Shown: positions 44,476-52,526 of the stretch, in pieces
Layout: each line of letters opens with the position of its first letter
Numbering within the stretch: the stretch's first letter is position 1
Origin: Gallaecimonas xiamenensis 3-C-1
GTDB lineage: Bacteria > Pseudomonadota > Gammaproteobacteria > Enterobacterales > Gallaecimonadaceae
Direction: 5' to 3'
Length of the DNA: 64,000 bases
Assembly: GCF_000299915.1 (NCBI RefSeq)
Contig: NZ_AMRI01000019.1
Coordinates: 1-64,000, forward strand
Notes under the pieces: generated by a model
Database searches by the model: none
The model's input: the letters and a program-made list of their open reading frames with translations, nothing else
What the model was told of the DNA's origin: nothing
Translations under genes and position numbers: made by a program

Positions 44476-45129
44476 ATGCATTCCCTACAGACCCCCACAT
44501 CCGACTTTACCCTTCACCATGGCCAGCTGAACGCCCAGGCCGTGGCCGAACTGGCACAGAGCTTTGCCGACCTGCCGGTCGACCCCTATATCCAGGGGGA
44601 TTTTCGTTACCGCTGCTATTCCAACGTCAAGGTGCAAGGCGGCCAGGTGCTGCGCCAGCCCACCAAGACCTTTATGCAGTCGAGCAACATCAACCAGTAC
44701 CTGGGTGATGTGGAACGCCGCTACCAGGAGATCCCCGAGCAAAGCCTGCACAGCCAGGCCATGACCACCATGCTCAAGGATTTCCAGGCCCAATGCAGCC
44801 TGGGGGACGACGCAGTGATCGAGATCCACCAGATCCGCATCAAGACCCAATCCCGTGACGCCACCCCCCCGGCCCCGGAAGGGGTGCACCAGGACGGCTT
44901 TGACTACCTGGGTATCTACGTCATGGGTTCTGGCACCGTCGAAGGCGGTGAAGTGATGCTCTACGAGGCCAAGGACAGCGCACCCTTTTTCTGTGAGCGT
45001 TTTGCCGACGGCCAGTACGTTGTCCTTAACGACGCCCGATACTTCCACAACGCCGCGCCGGTGATCCCAGCCCAGGGCCAGGCCCTTGGCTACTGGGACG
45101 TGGTGGTACTGACCGCCCATGCAGCCTGA
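44476..45129 (+). CDS. 2OG-Fe dioxygenase family protein (PF10014-like)
   Basis: 217 residues. Iron ligands H-x-D in GVHQDGFDYLGIYVM and distal His in ARYFHNAAPV; also DAVIEIHQIRIK and GGEVMLYEA typical of the 2OG-Fe dioxygenase family that includes free-amino-acid hydroxylases such as isoleucine dioxygenase. The substrate is not known here, though an amino acid is a fair guess. It has a strong promoter with a likely operator, and overlaps ychJ by 11 bases. Confidence 0.82.
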   Translation: MHSLQTPTSDFTLHHGQLNAQAVAELAQSFADLPVDPYIQGDFRYRCYSNVKVQGGQVLRQPTKTFMQSSNINQYLGDVERRYQEIPEQSLHSQAMTTMLKDFQAQCSLGDDAVIEIHQIRIKTQSRDATPPAPEGVHQDGFDYLGIYVMGSGTVEGGEVMLYEAKDSAPFFCERFADGQYVVLNDARYFHNAAPVIPAQGQALGYWDVVVLTAHAA

Positions 45130-45559
45130 TTGCCTCTGCGGCAGCGCCCTGCCCTATGACCGCTGCTGCGGCCCCCTGCACCAGGGGGCCGAGGCGGCCA
45201 ATGCCGAGGCGCTGATGCGGGCCCGCTATTGTGCCCATGTGGTGAACCGGCCCCAGTTCATCCTCGACAGCTGGCATGGCAGCAGCAGGCCCAGCCTGGC
45301 GGATATCGCCCCCTTCGTGGCCCTGCCCTGGCACGACTTGGTCATCCTTGGCCACCAGGCCGGCCCCAGCGAAAGCTTCGTCACCTTCCTGGCCCGCTAC
45401 CAGGACGGCGACAAGCTGGCCTTTCACTTGGAAAAGAGCCGCTTCGTCAAGGAAGAAGGGCGCTGGTACTTCCATTCCGGCAGCTATCCCGAGCCCGAAC
45501 GCAATGGCCCCTGCCCCTGCGGATCTGGACGAAAGTATAAGAGCTGTTGCCGCCCCTGA
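45119..45559 (+). CDS. ychJ: YchJ-family SEC-C zinc-binding protein
   Basis: 146 residues. Two Cys clusters: N-terminal CLCGSALPYDRCCGP and C-terminal SEC-C motif CPCGSGRKYKSCC, around a central NTF2-like YchJ domain (ALMRARYCAHV; FLARYQDG). Function unestablished, presumably zinc binding. It overlaps the dioxygenase gene by 11 bases, so the pair is translationally coupled. Confidence 0.9.
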   Translation: MQPDCLCGSALPYDRCCGPLHQGAEAANAEALMRARYCAHVVNRPQFILDSWHGSSRPSLADIAPFVALPWHDLVILGHQAGPSESFVTFLARYQDGDKLAFHLEKSRFVKEEGRWYFHSGSYPEPERNGPCPCGSGRKYKSCCRP

Positions 45560-45570
45560 TCCGCTACCCT

Positions 45571-45592
45571 AGACCCACAAGGCTGTGGGTCT
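45571..45592 (+). repeat. Nine-base-pair hairpin after ychJ
   Basis: AGACCCACA / TGTGGGTCT around AGGC, without a U run. May stabilise the upstream mRNA or act in the atoE-like leader; it lies 42 bases before that start. Confidence 0.5.
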
Positions 45593-45634
45593 TCACCCCG
45601 GCCGTTATAACGACAGCAGCAAAAGGAAAACATT

Positions 45635-46918
45635 ATGGGGTGGTTCGTTAAGGGCGCGGTGCGCCTGGTTGAGCGCTATCTTCCTGATCCCTTCGTCCTG
45701 GTCATGCTTTTGACCATGGTTGTGGTCGGCCTGGCCATCGGCGTGGAAGGCATGGCCCCCATGGCCGCCATCGACGCCTGGGGCAAAGGCTTTTGGAACC
45801 TTCTGACCTTCGCCATGCAGATGGCCATGATCCTGGTGTTGGGCCACCTGGTGGCGTCGACGCCACCGGTGAAAAAGGCCCTGGCCGCCCTGGCCCGCCG
45901 CCTGCCGGGGCCCAAGAGCGCCATCGTAGCCGTCACTCTGGTGGCGCTGTTGGCCTCCTGGTTCAACTGGGGCTTTGGCCTGGTGGTAGGGGCCTTCTTT
46001 GCCCGCGCCATCGCCCGGGAAATCGCCATCGACTACAAGCTGCTGGTGGCCTCGGCCTATTCGGGCTTTTTGATCTGGCACGCCGGCCTGTCCGGCTCCA
46101 TTCCCCTGACCATCAACACCCCCGGGCATTTCTCCGAGGGCCAGATTGGCCTTATCCCCACCAGCGACACTATTTTCGCCCCCTTTAACCTGATCCTGGT
46201 GGCGGTACTGCTGGTGGTGATGCCGCTGCTGAACATGCTGATGCTCGACAGTAAGGGCAAGCTGGCCAAGGTGCAGAGCCAAGAGCAGGACAACCTGGTG
46301 GCCGGCCACGGCCCCATGCTCAACCAGCGCTGGCCCATGTACCTGACCGCCGCCCTGATGCTGGCCTGGCTGGTGCCCTACTTTGTCGGTGGCGGCGGCC
46401 TGAACCTCAATGTGCTGAACCTGTGCTTTTTGGCCCTGGCGCTGCTGATGTTCGGCACCGCCGCCCGCTTCCTGGGGGCCCTGGCCCCGGCGGTATCCAC
46501 CGCCGGCGGTATCCTCATTCAGTTCCCCTTCTACGCCGGTATCATGGCGCTGATGCAAAGCTCCGGCCTGGCCACCCACCTGGCCGAGTTCTTCGTCAAG
46601 GTGTCCACCGCCGACACCCTGCCCCTGTGGAGCTTCCTGTCCGCCGGCCTTATCAACCTGTTTGTGCCCTCCGGTGGTGGCCAGTGGGCGGTGCAGGCAC
46701 CGGTGATGCTGCCGGCCGCGCAGATGCTGGATGTGGACGTGGCCAAGGTGGCCATGGCGGTGGCCTGGGGTGACGCCTGGACCAACCTGCTCCAGCCCTT
46801 CTGGGCCCTGCCGGTACTGGCCATCGCCGGCCTTGGCGCCAGGGACATCATGGGCTATTGCCTGGTGCAGCTGCTGGCCAGCGGCGTCATCATCGCCCTG
46901 GGCCTGAGCTTCCTCTAA
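45635..46918 (+). CDS. AtoE-type short-chain fatty acid transporter
   Basis: 427 residues, about ten to twelve hydrophobic segments. Opens MGWFVKGAVRLVERYLPDPF; family blocks WFNWGFGLVVGAFFARAIARE, YSGFLIWHAGLSGSIPLTI, FVPSGGGQWAVQAPVMLPAA and AWGDAWTNLLQPFWALP. AtoE relatives import acetoacetate/butyrate-type acids. No ato catabolic genes are nearby, so the exact cargo is open. AAAGGAA precedes the ATG. Confidence 0.9.
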   Translation: MGWFVKGAVRLVERYLPDPFVLVMLLTMVVVGLAIGVEGMAPMAAIDAWGKGFWNLLTFAMQMAMILVLGHLVASTPPVKKALAALARRLPGPKSAIVAVTLVALLASWFNWGFGLVVGAFFARAIAREIAIDYKLLVASAYSGFLIWHAGLSGSIPLTINTPGHFSEGQIGLIPTSDTIFAPFNLILVAVLLVVMPLLNMLMLDSKGKLAKVQSQEQDNLVAGHGPMLNQRWPMYLTAALMLAWLVPYFVGGGGLNLNVLNLCFLALALLMFGTAARFLGALAPAVSTAGGILIQFPFYAGIMALMQSSGLATHLAEFFVKVSTADTLPLWSFLSAGLINLFVPSGGGQWAVQAPVMLPAAQMLDVDVAKVAMAVAWGDAWTNLLQPFWALPVLAIAGLGARDIMGYCLVQLLASGVIIALGLSFL

Positions 46919-46927
46919 GGCAGCCGC

Positions 46928-46960
46928 CCACAAAAAAGGCCGCAGTCGCGGCCTTTTTTA
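46928..46960. terminator. Bidirectional terminator between atoE-like gene and metA
   Basis: Stem AAAAAAGGCCGC/GCGGCCTTTTTT, loop AGTC. Confidence 0.92.
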
Positions 46961-47908
46961 TTACCCGGCCAGCTTGGCCTGGGTGGTCTTGGGCTCCATG
47001 GCCGCCAGATCGTAGGGGGTGATCTGGTAGACGCAGTAGTTGAGCCAGTTGGAATAGAGCAGGTTGGCATGGCTGCGCCAGCGGGCCCTGGGCTCCTGGG
47101 CCGGGTCGTCGCCGGGGAAGTAGTTGCACGGCAGAGCCGGGTTGATGCCGGCCTTGCTGTCGCGCTGGTATTCCTGGGCCAGGGTGTCGGCGTCGTATTC
47201 CGGATGCCCGGTCACAAAAATCTGCCGGAGATCTTCGCTGGCGGCCAGGTAAACACCGGCCTGGGGGTGGTCGGCCAGGATCTGCAAGTCGGTCTGGCTG
47301 GCGATGGCATCGCGGTCAAAGTCGGCATAGCGGCTCAGGGGCGCCAGGAAGTAATCGTCAAAGCCCCGCACCAGGGGGTTGTCCTGACAGAGGGTGCGGT
47401 GCTCATAGACACCGGACAGCTTCTGGCCCAGGGTTTTTTTGGGCAGCCCGTAGAGGTGATTGAGGGCGGCCTGGGCGGCCCAGCACAAAAACAGGGTGGA
47501 GGTGACATGGGTGCGGGACCAGTCGATGACGGTGCGAATTTCGTCCCAGTAATGGACCTCTTCGAACGGCACCAGCCCCAGGGGAGCGCCAGTGACGATA
47601 AGGCCGTCGAAGTTCTGGTCCTTGATGTCGTCAAAATCCCGGTAAAAACGTTCCAGGTGCGAGTTGGGAGTGTTGTGGGATTCCCGGGCGTCGATGCGCA
47701 GCAGCTTGACGTTGACCTGCAAGGGGGTGTTGGCCAGCAACCGCAGGATCTGGTTTTCGGTGTCGATCTTCTTTGGCATCAGGTTCAGCAGCACCACTTC
47801 CATGGGCCTGATGTCCTGGTGGATGGCCCGGCTTTCGTGCATCACGAAGATGTTTTCACGCCGCAACACTTCGGCGGCGGGCAAGGCATCGGGAATACGA
47901 ATGGGCAT
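46961..47908 (-). CDS. metA: Homoserine O-succinyltransferase
   Basis: 315 residues. Acylates homoserine in the first committed step of methionine synthesis. Catalytic C142 (FLCWAAQA), H235 and E237 (TGHPEYD) match E. coli MetA positions exactly. A MetJ-type operator sits in its promoter. Whether succinyl- or acetyl-CoA is used is inferred from family similarity only. Confidence 0.95.
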   Translation of the reverse strand: MPIRIPDALPAAEVLRRENIFVMHESRAIHQDIRPMEVVLLNLMPKKIDTENQILRLLANTPLQVNVKLLRIDARESHNTPNSHLERFYRDFDDIKDQNFDGLIVTGAPLGLVPFEEVHYWDEIRTVIDWSRTHVTSTLFLCWAAQAALNHLYGLPKKTLGQKLSGVYEHRTLCQDNPLVRGFDDYFLAPLSRYADFDRDAIASQTDLQILADHPQAGVYLAASEDLRQIFVTGHPEYDADTLAQEYQRDSKAGINPALPCNYFPGDDPAQEPRARWRSHANLLYSNWLNYCVYQITPYDLAAMEPKTTQAKLAG

Positions 47909-47935
47909 AGGGCTCTCCGGCAGGGCAATCTGGAT

Positions 47936-47964
47936 ATTTAAGCGCCTAGACGTCTAAATGTCCA
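47936..47964 (-). promoter_or_regulatory. metA promoter with MetJ box
   Basis: Minus strand: TGGACA -35 (47964-47959), 17-base spacer, TTAAAT -10 (47941-47936). The spacer contains a perfect met box AGACGTCT (47948-47955), with a degenerate second copy AAATGTCC beside it. MetJ bound here would block RNA polymerase. Confidence 0.82.
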
Positions 47965-47985
47965 CACCTGCCGGCGGCCACCATC

Positions 47986-48012
47986 AAAAAAGGCGCCCAG
48001 GGGCGCCTTTTT
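47986..48012 (-). terminator. pdxH terminator
   Basis: Stem GGCGCCC/GGGCGCC, AG loop, A run on the left giving U residues on the minus strand. Confidence 0.88.
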
Positions 48013-48016
48013 CAGG

Positions 48017-48652
48017 TCAGGGAGCCAGCCATTGTTGCTGCCAGTGCTGGCCATCATGGCTATAGCGCACCCTGTGGTGCAGGCGGTTTTCCCGGCCGGC
48101 CCAAAATTCCATGATCTGGGGCGCCAGCTCATAGCCGCCCCAGTGGGGGGGGCAGGGCACCTCCCCTGGGTAGCGGGCGTCGGCGTCCGCCAGGGCTTGC
48201 TCCAGCTCGGCGGTACTGGCGATGGGGGCCGATTGCTGGGACGCCCAGGCCCCCAGCTGCGAACCCCGGGGCCGGGAGGCAAAATAGGCTTCGGAGTCCT
48301 GCCGGGGCAATTTTTGCACCACACCGCTGACCCGCACCTGGCGCGCCAGGTGCGGCCAGTAGAAGTTGAGGCTGGCCCTGGGATCGGCGGCCAGCTCCTG
48401 GCCTTTTTGGGAATCGTAGTTGGTGAAGAACTGCAGGCCGGTGCCGCTCAGGCCCTTGAGCAGCACCACCCGGCTTTGGGGAAAGCCGTCCAGGCCCTGG
48501 GTGCAGAGGGTCATGGCGTTCACTTCCAGCCAGTCCACCGGGCTGCTGTCCTTGGCCTCGGTAAACCAGAGGGCAAATTGCTGCAATGGGTCGGCATGCA
48601 GCTCGGTCAGGGGCGCGTGGCGAAATACCCGGCGCATGGCGTCGATGCTCAT
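48017..48652 (-). CDS. pdxH: Pyridoxamine/pyridoxine 5'-phosphate oxidase
   Basis: 211-residue FMN enzyme making pyridoxal 5'-phosphate. FMN/PLP contacts: RVVLLKGL, FFTNYDSQKGQEL, NFYWPHLARQVRVSG, SRPRGSQLGAWAS and the C-terminal RLHHRVRY. Full length (E. coli 218). It stands next to a PLP-dependent aminotransferase gene, with a terminator between them. Confidence 0.95.
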   Translation of the reverse strand: MSIDAMRRVFRHAPLTELHADPLQQFALWFTEAKDSSPVDWLEVNAMTLCTQGLDGFPQSRVVLLKGLSGTGLQFFTNYDSQKGQELAADPRASLNFYWPHLARQVRVSGVVQKLPRQDSEAYFASRPRGSQLGAWASQQSAPIASTAELEQALADADARYPGEVPCPPHWGGYELAPQIMEFWAGRENRLHHRVRYSHDGQHWQQQWLAP

Positions 48653-48664
48653 GGTGTCTCCAAT

Positions 48665-48690
48665 AAAAAAGGCAGTCCTCAGACTGCCTT
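48665..48690 (-). terminator. Terminator of the class V aminotransferase gene
   Basis: Stem AAGGCAGTC/GACTGCCTT, loop of four, A run on the left giving U residues in the minus direction. Confidence 0.85.
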
Positions 48691-48693
48691 ATG

Positions 48694-49926
48694 TTACTTC
48701 ACCAGGTCTTGTAGCACATCAAAGAAGCGGCCCAGTTCCTCGGTGCTGTTGTAGTGCATGCAGCCCACCCGCACTATGCCACTCTCCTCCAGCCCCAGCT
48801 GGCGTACCAGCCCCAGGGCGTAGAAGTTGCCGTCTCCCAGGCAGACGCCGGCATTGGCCATGGCCTCTGACACCGCCCTATTGGCCACCCCCTTGAGGGT
48901 AAAGGCAAAGGTAGGGGTGCGCTCGGCAAGGCGCGTTTGATCGGTAATGCCGTAGAGGGTCAGGCCAGGCACCGTGGCGGCCCTTTCCAGGAAATATTGG
49001 CTAAGGGCCATCTCGTGCTGCTTGATGGCCTGGTAGCTGGCTTTTAAGCGCTCACGGCGCGGCAAGTCGCTGCCCTGCCCTGCCACGCCGGCCAGGTAGT
49101 CCACCGCTGCCACAAAACCAGCCAGGGCCTCAAAGCTCTGGGTGCCGGTCTCGAACTTGCCCGGCACCAGATCGGTGGCCGGCTCCACCTTATAAGGGGT
49201 CAGCGCCTCCAGCAGTTGGTAGCGGCCGCAGACCATGCCCAGGTGCGGGCCGAAGAACTTGTAGGCGCTACAGGCCAGAAAGTCGCAGCCGATAGCCTGA
49301 ACATCCACCAATTCGTGGGGGGTAAAGTGCACCGCGTCCACCCACACCAGGGCGCCGGCCTGGTGCGCGGCGTCTACCACCCTTTTTACATCGACCATGG
49401 AGCCGGTGGTGTTGGAGGCATGGGTCAGGGCCACCAGCCGGGTCTTGGGGCCCAGCTTGGCAAAGAGCGCCTCATAGTCGAGGGTGCAGTCGTCGGCCTT
49501 GAGGGGAATTTGGTGCACCGTCACCCCTTTGTCGGCGGCGGCCTGCATCCAGGAAGAGACATTGGAGTAGTGGTCAAGGGCGGTGACGATGACCTCGTCC
49601 CCGGCTTGCCAGTCGCGGCTGATGGCCCGGGACAGGGCGAAAGTCAGGGTGGTCATGTTGGGACCGAAGATGATTTCCTCGGCGCGCCTGGCCCCCAGCA
49701 GATCCCGGGCGGCCTCGCGGGCGGCCTGCATCACGGCGGTGGTGCGCTGGGAGGAAAAATAGGCGCCCCCCAGATTGGCATTGAAACGGCCCAGGTAGCC
49801 GGTCATGGCATCGAGCACGCTCTGGGGCACCTGGGAACCGCCGGGGCCGTCCAAAAAGACGGGGGCACGGCCGTTGAGATCTTGGTTCAGGGCAGGAAAC
49901 TGGTCACGCAGGGAGGCAATATTCAC
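48694..49926 (-). CDS. Class V aminotransferase, cysteine-desulfurase-like
   Basis: 410 residues, PLP fold type I. The PLP Lys is in CSAYKFFGPHLG (about 226), PLP Asp in LVWVDAVHFTPH, and the N-terminal FLDGPGGSQVPQSVLDAM is typical of the VC1184-like subgroup. It lacks the features of IscS/SufS needed for Fe-S assembly to be assumed, and no isc/suf genes are nearby. Activity is probably on cysteine or a related amino acid; unproven. Confidence 0.87.
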   Translation of the reverse strand: MNIASLRDQFPALNQDLNGRAPVFLDGPGGSQVPQSVLDAMTGYLGRFNANLGGAYFSSQRTTAVMQAAREAARDLLGARRAEEIIFGPNMTTLTFALSRAISRDWQAGDEVIVTALDHYSNVSSWMQAAADKGVTVHQIPLKADDCTLDYEALFAKLGPKTRLVALTHASNTTGSMVDVKRVVDAAHQAGALVWVDAVHFTPHELVDVQAIGCDFLACSAYKFFGPHLGMVCGRYQLLEALTPYKVEPATDLVPGKFETGTQSFEALAGFVAAVDYLAGVAGQGSDLPRRERLKASYQAIKQHEMALSQYFLERAATVPGLTLYGITDQTRLAERTPTFAFTLKGVANRAVSEAMANAGVCLGDGNFYALGLVRQLGLEESGIVRVGCMHYNSTEELGRFFDVLQDLVK

Positions 49927-50029
49927 AGCTGGCTTTCCGTTAACGTCAAGGCGGCGCCAGTGTAATGAGGGGTTAGGGGCAAGTCCAGCGCCAGACTGTG
50001 GCGCCCTTCATACTTTGTCCCTTGGCTTA

Positions 50030-50518
50030 TCAGGCGGTGGTGGAGATGTGACGCATCTGGCTGAGCACGTCCCCAAGGTCGGCGTTGGCGGTCAGGCCCT
50101 TATAACCGGGCAGGGCCTTGCCCTTGGCTTGCCAGGCCGCTTTGGGGTCCATGTCCCCCAATACGGTTTCCGGCAGGAATTTGGGATCTTCTTCGCGGCC
50201 CAGCTGCGGCTCCGGGTCCAGGCAGTCCATCAGGCGGGCACCGACGATGCCGTCCTGATGAAAGGCCTGGCTCAGGGCGATGGAGCGGCCAGGGGTGCGG
50301 TCATCGGCCCCCCAGGGGCGCTTAGGGGGGGTATTGATGGCGCCGGGGCCCAGGCCTTTACCGGGTTCAGGACTGGCCAGGCCGGGTTTTTCCAAGAGAT
50401 CGTTACCGAGCATGGCCAACAGCAGCGCAAAGTCCGAGCGCTGGCCGGCCGCCACCGCCGACGACAGTCGGGGGGAGAGCTCGAGTTCATCTAGGAAAGC
50501 AAGGCCTTTAATCTGCAC
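50030..50518 (-). CDS. Conserved hypothetical, possibly VC2046/SO_2500 family
   Basis: 162 residues, no membrane segment or signal. N-terminal block SAVAAGQRSDFALLLAMLGNDLL and middle block RLMDCLDPEPQL recall the VC2046/SO_2500 family of Vibrio and Shewanella, recalled from memory rather than aligned. The start is GTG at 50518 (no ATG fits). Function unknown. Confidence 0.6.
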   Translation of the reverse strand: MQIKGLAFLDELELSPRLSSAVAAGQRSDFALLLAMLGNDLLEKPGLASPEPGKGLGPGAINTPPKRPWGADDRTPGRSIALSQAFHQDGIVGARLMDCLDPEPQLGREEDPKFLPETVLGDMDPKAAWQAKGKALPGYKGLTANADLGDVLSQMRHISTTA

Positions 50519-50589
50519 AGAAAACCATCAATTAAGTAGCTTAAGACCTTTATCGGCAGCTTAAGCCAGATTTTTAGCAAATTTCTTCC

Positions 50590-50617
50590 TTTACACGAGA
50601 TCGGATTTTGGTATTAT
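50590..50617 (+). promoter_or_regulatory. tRNA-Tyr promoter
   Basis: TTTACA -35 (50590-50595), 16-base spacer, TATTAT -10 (50612-50617), followed by a GC-rich discriminator GGCGCCGC typical of stringently controlled stable-RNA promoters. Confidence 0.75.
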
Positions 50618-50631
50618 GGCGCCGCATCGCT

Positions 50632-50716
50632 GGTGGGGTTCCCGAGTGGCCAAAGGGATCAGACTGTAAATCTGACGGCTCAGCCTTCGAAGGTTCGAAT
50701 CCTTCCCCCACCACCA
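50632..50716 (+). tRNA. tRNA-Tyr (GTA), copy 1
   Basis: 85 nt with encoded CCA. Acceptor GGTGGGG/CCCCACC, anticodon GTA at 50666-50668 in a CAGACTGTAAATCTG arm, long variable arm (class II) and T-arm GAAGG-TTCGAAT-CCTTC. Long variable arm plus GTA identify bacterial tRNA-Tyr. Confidence 0.97.
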
Positions 50717-50764
50717 TCCTTTACAACGAAAGTGGCCTAGCGCGGCTTTCTATATACCGAACCC

Positions 50765-50849
50765 GGTGGGGTTCCCGAGTGGCCAAAGGGATCAGACTGT
50801 AAATCTGACGGCTCAGCCTGCGAAGGTTCGAATCCTTCCCCCACCACCA
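50765..50849 (+). tRNA. tRNA-Tyr (GTA), copy 2
   Basis: 85 nt, differing from copy 1 at a single base (G50820 against T50687) in the variable-arm region. Anticodon GTA at 50799-50801. A 48-base spacer separates the two, and one promoter and one terminator bracket both. Confidence 0.97.
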
Positions 50850-50854
50850 TATAC

Positions 50855-50881
50855 GGCCGCCTTTCAGGCGGCTTTTTTTTT
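50855..50881 (+). terminator. tRNA operon terminator
   Basis: Stem GCCGCC/GGCGGC with a five-base loop, then nine T. Confidence 0.92.
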
Positions 50882-50922
50882 GGGTTATACTTCCCGCCCT
50901 TTGTTATTGAGGCCGCCGCCAC

Positions 50923-51651
50923 GTGGAACTGCAGGAACTTACCGATCAGTTGATTGCCCGCTACCAGGAAGGCCTGGAGATCTGGCAGGACAACCACGAG
51001 ACCGAAGCCGGCCAGTTCCAGGCCAGCTTTCTGGTGCACCGTGACTGGGAAACCCTGACCACCACCGAGCCAGGTAGCTGGCTGGCATGCTTTGTTTATT
51101 GCCTGGAAGTGGCGGCCATGGTGCGCCTGGCCTCTGAATTCCCCGGTTTTAGCGTATTGCCAGAAAGCACCCAGATGGATGTGGCGGCTCTTATCAGCGA
51201 GTCGGAAATGACCGCAGCCCTGAGCCGTGCCCTGCCCCAGGGGTTTACCTTCGACCACCCCAAAGGGGACGAGCTGCGCGAATTCATCCCCGACGAAGCT
51301 CGGGACATGATCGACACCCTGATAAGCCTGGCCGACGCCGTGCCCGAACCCCACCAGCACCATGGCGACTCCTTTGTCTGCCTGATGGACACCCTGCAAT
51401 CGGGGGCCGTGGATTTTGCCGCCCAGTACGTGGCGGAAAACACCGACCTGATGCAACCCAGCCTGGGCGCTACCGCCATACTTCAAGACATGCTGGTGGA
51501 AATGACGGTACTGGACCAGGATTACGTGGCCCAGCGCCTGCTGACCTTTATCCAGCGGTTCTGCAATCCCCTGCTCACCGCCCAGCGTCTGGAGATGCTG
51601 GCCGAAGCCATGGGCAAGCCCCAAAAAGCCCCCATGGGTCGCCTGCACTAA
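50923..51651 (+). CDS. Hypothetical acidic protein
   Basis: 242 residues, GTG start, strongly acidic and mostly helical by composition, no signal or clear membrane segment. Recurring Leu-rich amphipathic stretches (QELTDQLIARYQEGLEIW; AILQDMLVEMTVLDQDYVAQRLL). I do not recognise the family. It lies between the tRNA terminator and a hairpin-controlled lipoprotein gene, and its stop is 13 bases before the hairpin. Confidence 0.75.
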   Translation: MELQELTDQLIARYQEGLEIWQDNHETEAGQFQASFLVHRDWETLTTTEPGSWLACFVYCLEVAAMVRLASEFPGFSVLPESTQMDVAALISESEMTAALSRALPQGFTFDHPKGDELREFIPDEARDMIDTLISLADAVPEPHQHHGDSFVCLMDTLQSGAVDFAAQYVAENTDLMQPSLGATAILQDMLVEMTVLDQDYVAQRLLTFIQRFCNPLLTAQRLEMLAEAMGKPQKAPMGRLH

Positions 51652-51663
51652 AGTCCCCTTGCG

Positions 51664-51708
51664 CCCCCTGGTTAAAAGTCCAACAATGAGAGGGACTTAA
51701 CCAGGGGG
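51664..51708 (+). promoter_or_regulatory. Ribosome-site-sequestering hairpin
   Basis: CCCCCTGGTTAA (51664-51675) pairs perfectly with TTAACCAGGGGG (51697-51708); a GTCC/GGAC extension follows across a two-base bulge, loop about eleven. The AGGGGG of the 3' arm is the only Shine-Dalgarno for ATG 51713, five bases away. No U run, so not a terminator. Confidence 0.7.
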
Positions 51709-51712
51709 TAAT

Positions 51713-52012
51713 ATGAAACGACTCATTCGCACCGCCGTGGTCTGCAGCGCCCTGCTGCAATTTGCCTGTACCAGCACCGATCCCTGTGACCGCATCGTCG
51801 AGATGAAAGAGCAGGCCCGCCGCTGCGACATGATGCGGCGCAACATGGACAAGCTCAAAACCAACCCGCAACTCTACAGCGCCGCCAAGCAGCGCTATGA
51901 AGCCGAGTGCGTGGATTTCCTCTACTACCAGGACGATTTTTCCAACGAAGAACTCAAGTGCCTGAGCAGCGAAGAAAAGCGCGAGCTGCGCTCTCGCAGC
52001 CAGCAGCCGTAG
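51713..52012 (+). CDS. Small Cys-rich lipoprotein/exported protein
   Basis: 99 residues. Signal segment [19 protein letters not shown] with a lipobox-like QFAC (Cys19), then a helical, charged mature part with further Cys (DPCDR, ARRCDMM, ECVDF, LKCLSS), giving two possible disulfides. Translation appears limited by a hairpin over its ribosome site. Family not recognised. Confidence 0.75.
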   Translation: MKRLIRTAVVCSALLQFACTSTDPCDRIVEMKEQARRCDMMRRNMDKLKTNPQLYSAAKQRYEAECVDFLYYQDDFSNEELKCLSSEEKRELRSRSQQP

Positions 52013-52050
52013 CTGCTACTCTGGCGGCCATTGTGAAGGAGGAACTGTTC

Positions 52051-52431
52051 ATGACCCAGACCATTATCAACACCCAGGACGCCCCTGCTGCCATCGGCCC
52101 CTATGTACAGGCCCGCCAGGTTGGTCCCTTCCTCTATACCTCGGGGCAGATCCCGCTGGACCCGAAAACCGGCGAGATGGTGCAGGGTATCGAGGCCCAG
52201 ACCGAGCAGGCCTTGAGCAACCTGTTGGCCATCCTCAAGGCCGCCGGCTTTGACAAGCACCATGTGGTCAAGACCACGGTCTTTATCAAGGACATGAACC
52301 AGTTCGCCGCCATCAACGGCGTCTACGAACGCTTCTTTGACGACCACAAGCCGGCCCGCAGCTGTGTCGAAGTGGCCCGCCTGCCCAAGGACGCCTTGGT
52401 GGAAGTGGAAGCGGTCGCCTACGGCGGCTAA
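52051..52431 (+). CDS. ridA: Reactive intermediate deaminase RidA
   Basis: 126 residues of the RidA/YjgF family, which hydrolyses imine/enamine intermediates from PLP enzymes. Conserved blocks [36 protein letters not shown] and the catalytic Arg in [22 protein letters not shown] 52051 follows AAGGAGGAA; the frame opens earlier at 51907. Confidence 0.95.
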   Translation: MTQTIINTQDAPAAIGPYVQARQVGPFLYTSGQIPLDPKTGEMVQGIEAQTEQALSNLLAILKAAGFDKHHVVKTTVFIKDMNQFAAINGVYERFFDDHKPARSCVEVARLPKDALVEVEAVAYGG

Positions 52432-52436
52432 CAACA

Positions 52437-52459
52437 AAGCGGCCAAGGCCGCTTTTTTT
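52437..52459 (+). terminator. ridA terminator
   Basis: Stem AAAGCGGCC/GGCCGCTTT, AA loop, T run. Confidence 0.9.
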
Positions 52460-52526
52460 GATGCCGGCCCCCGGGCCTTGGTGTCCGTGCTACCATAGCG
52501 GCATCGTTAACCGGACTCTCCAGACC

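Noticed and set aside
45605-46933. 442-codon minus-strand frame
   Set aside because: Shadow of the AtoE-type transporter; His/Gln/Gly-rich and without motif.
50632-50849. Direct 85-base repeat as a mobile-element or attachment-site signal
   Set aside because: It is simply two tandem tRNA-Tyr genes; no integrase or flanking foreign DNA.
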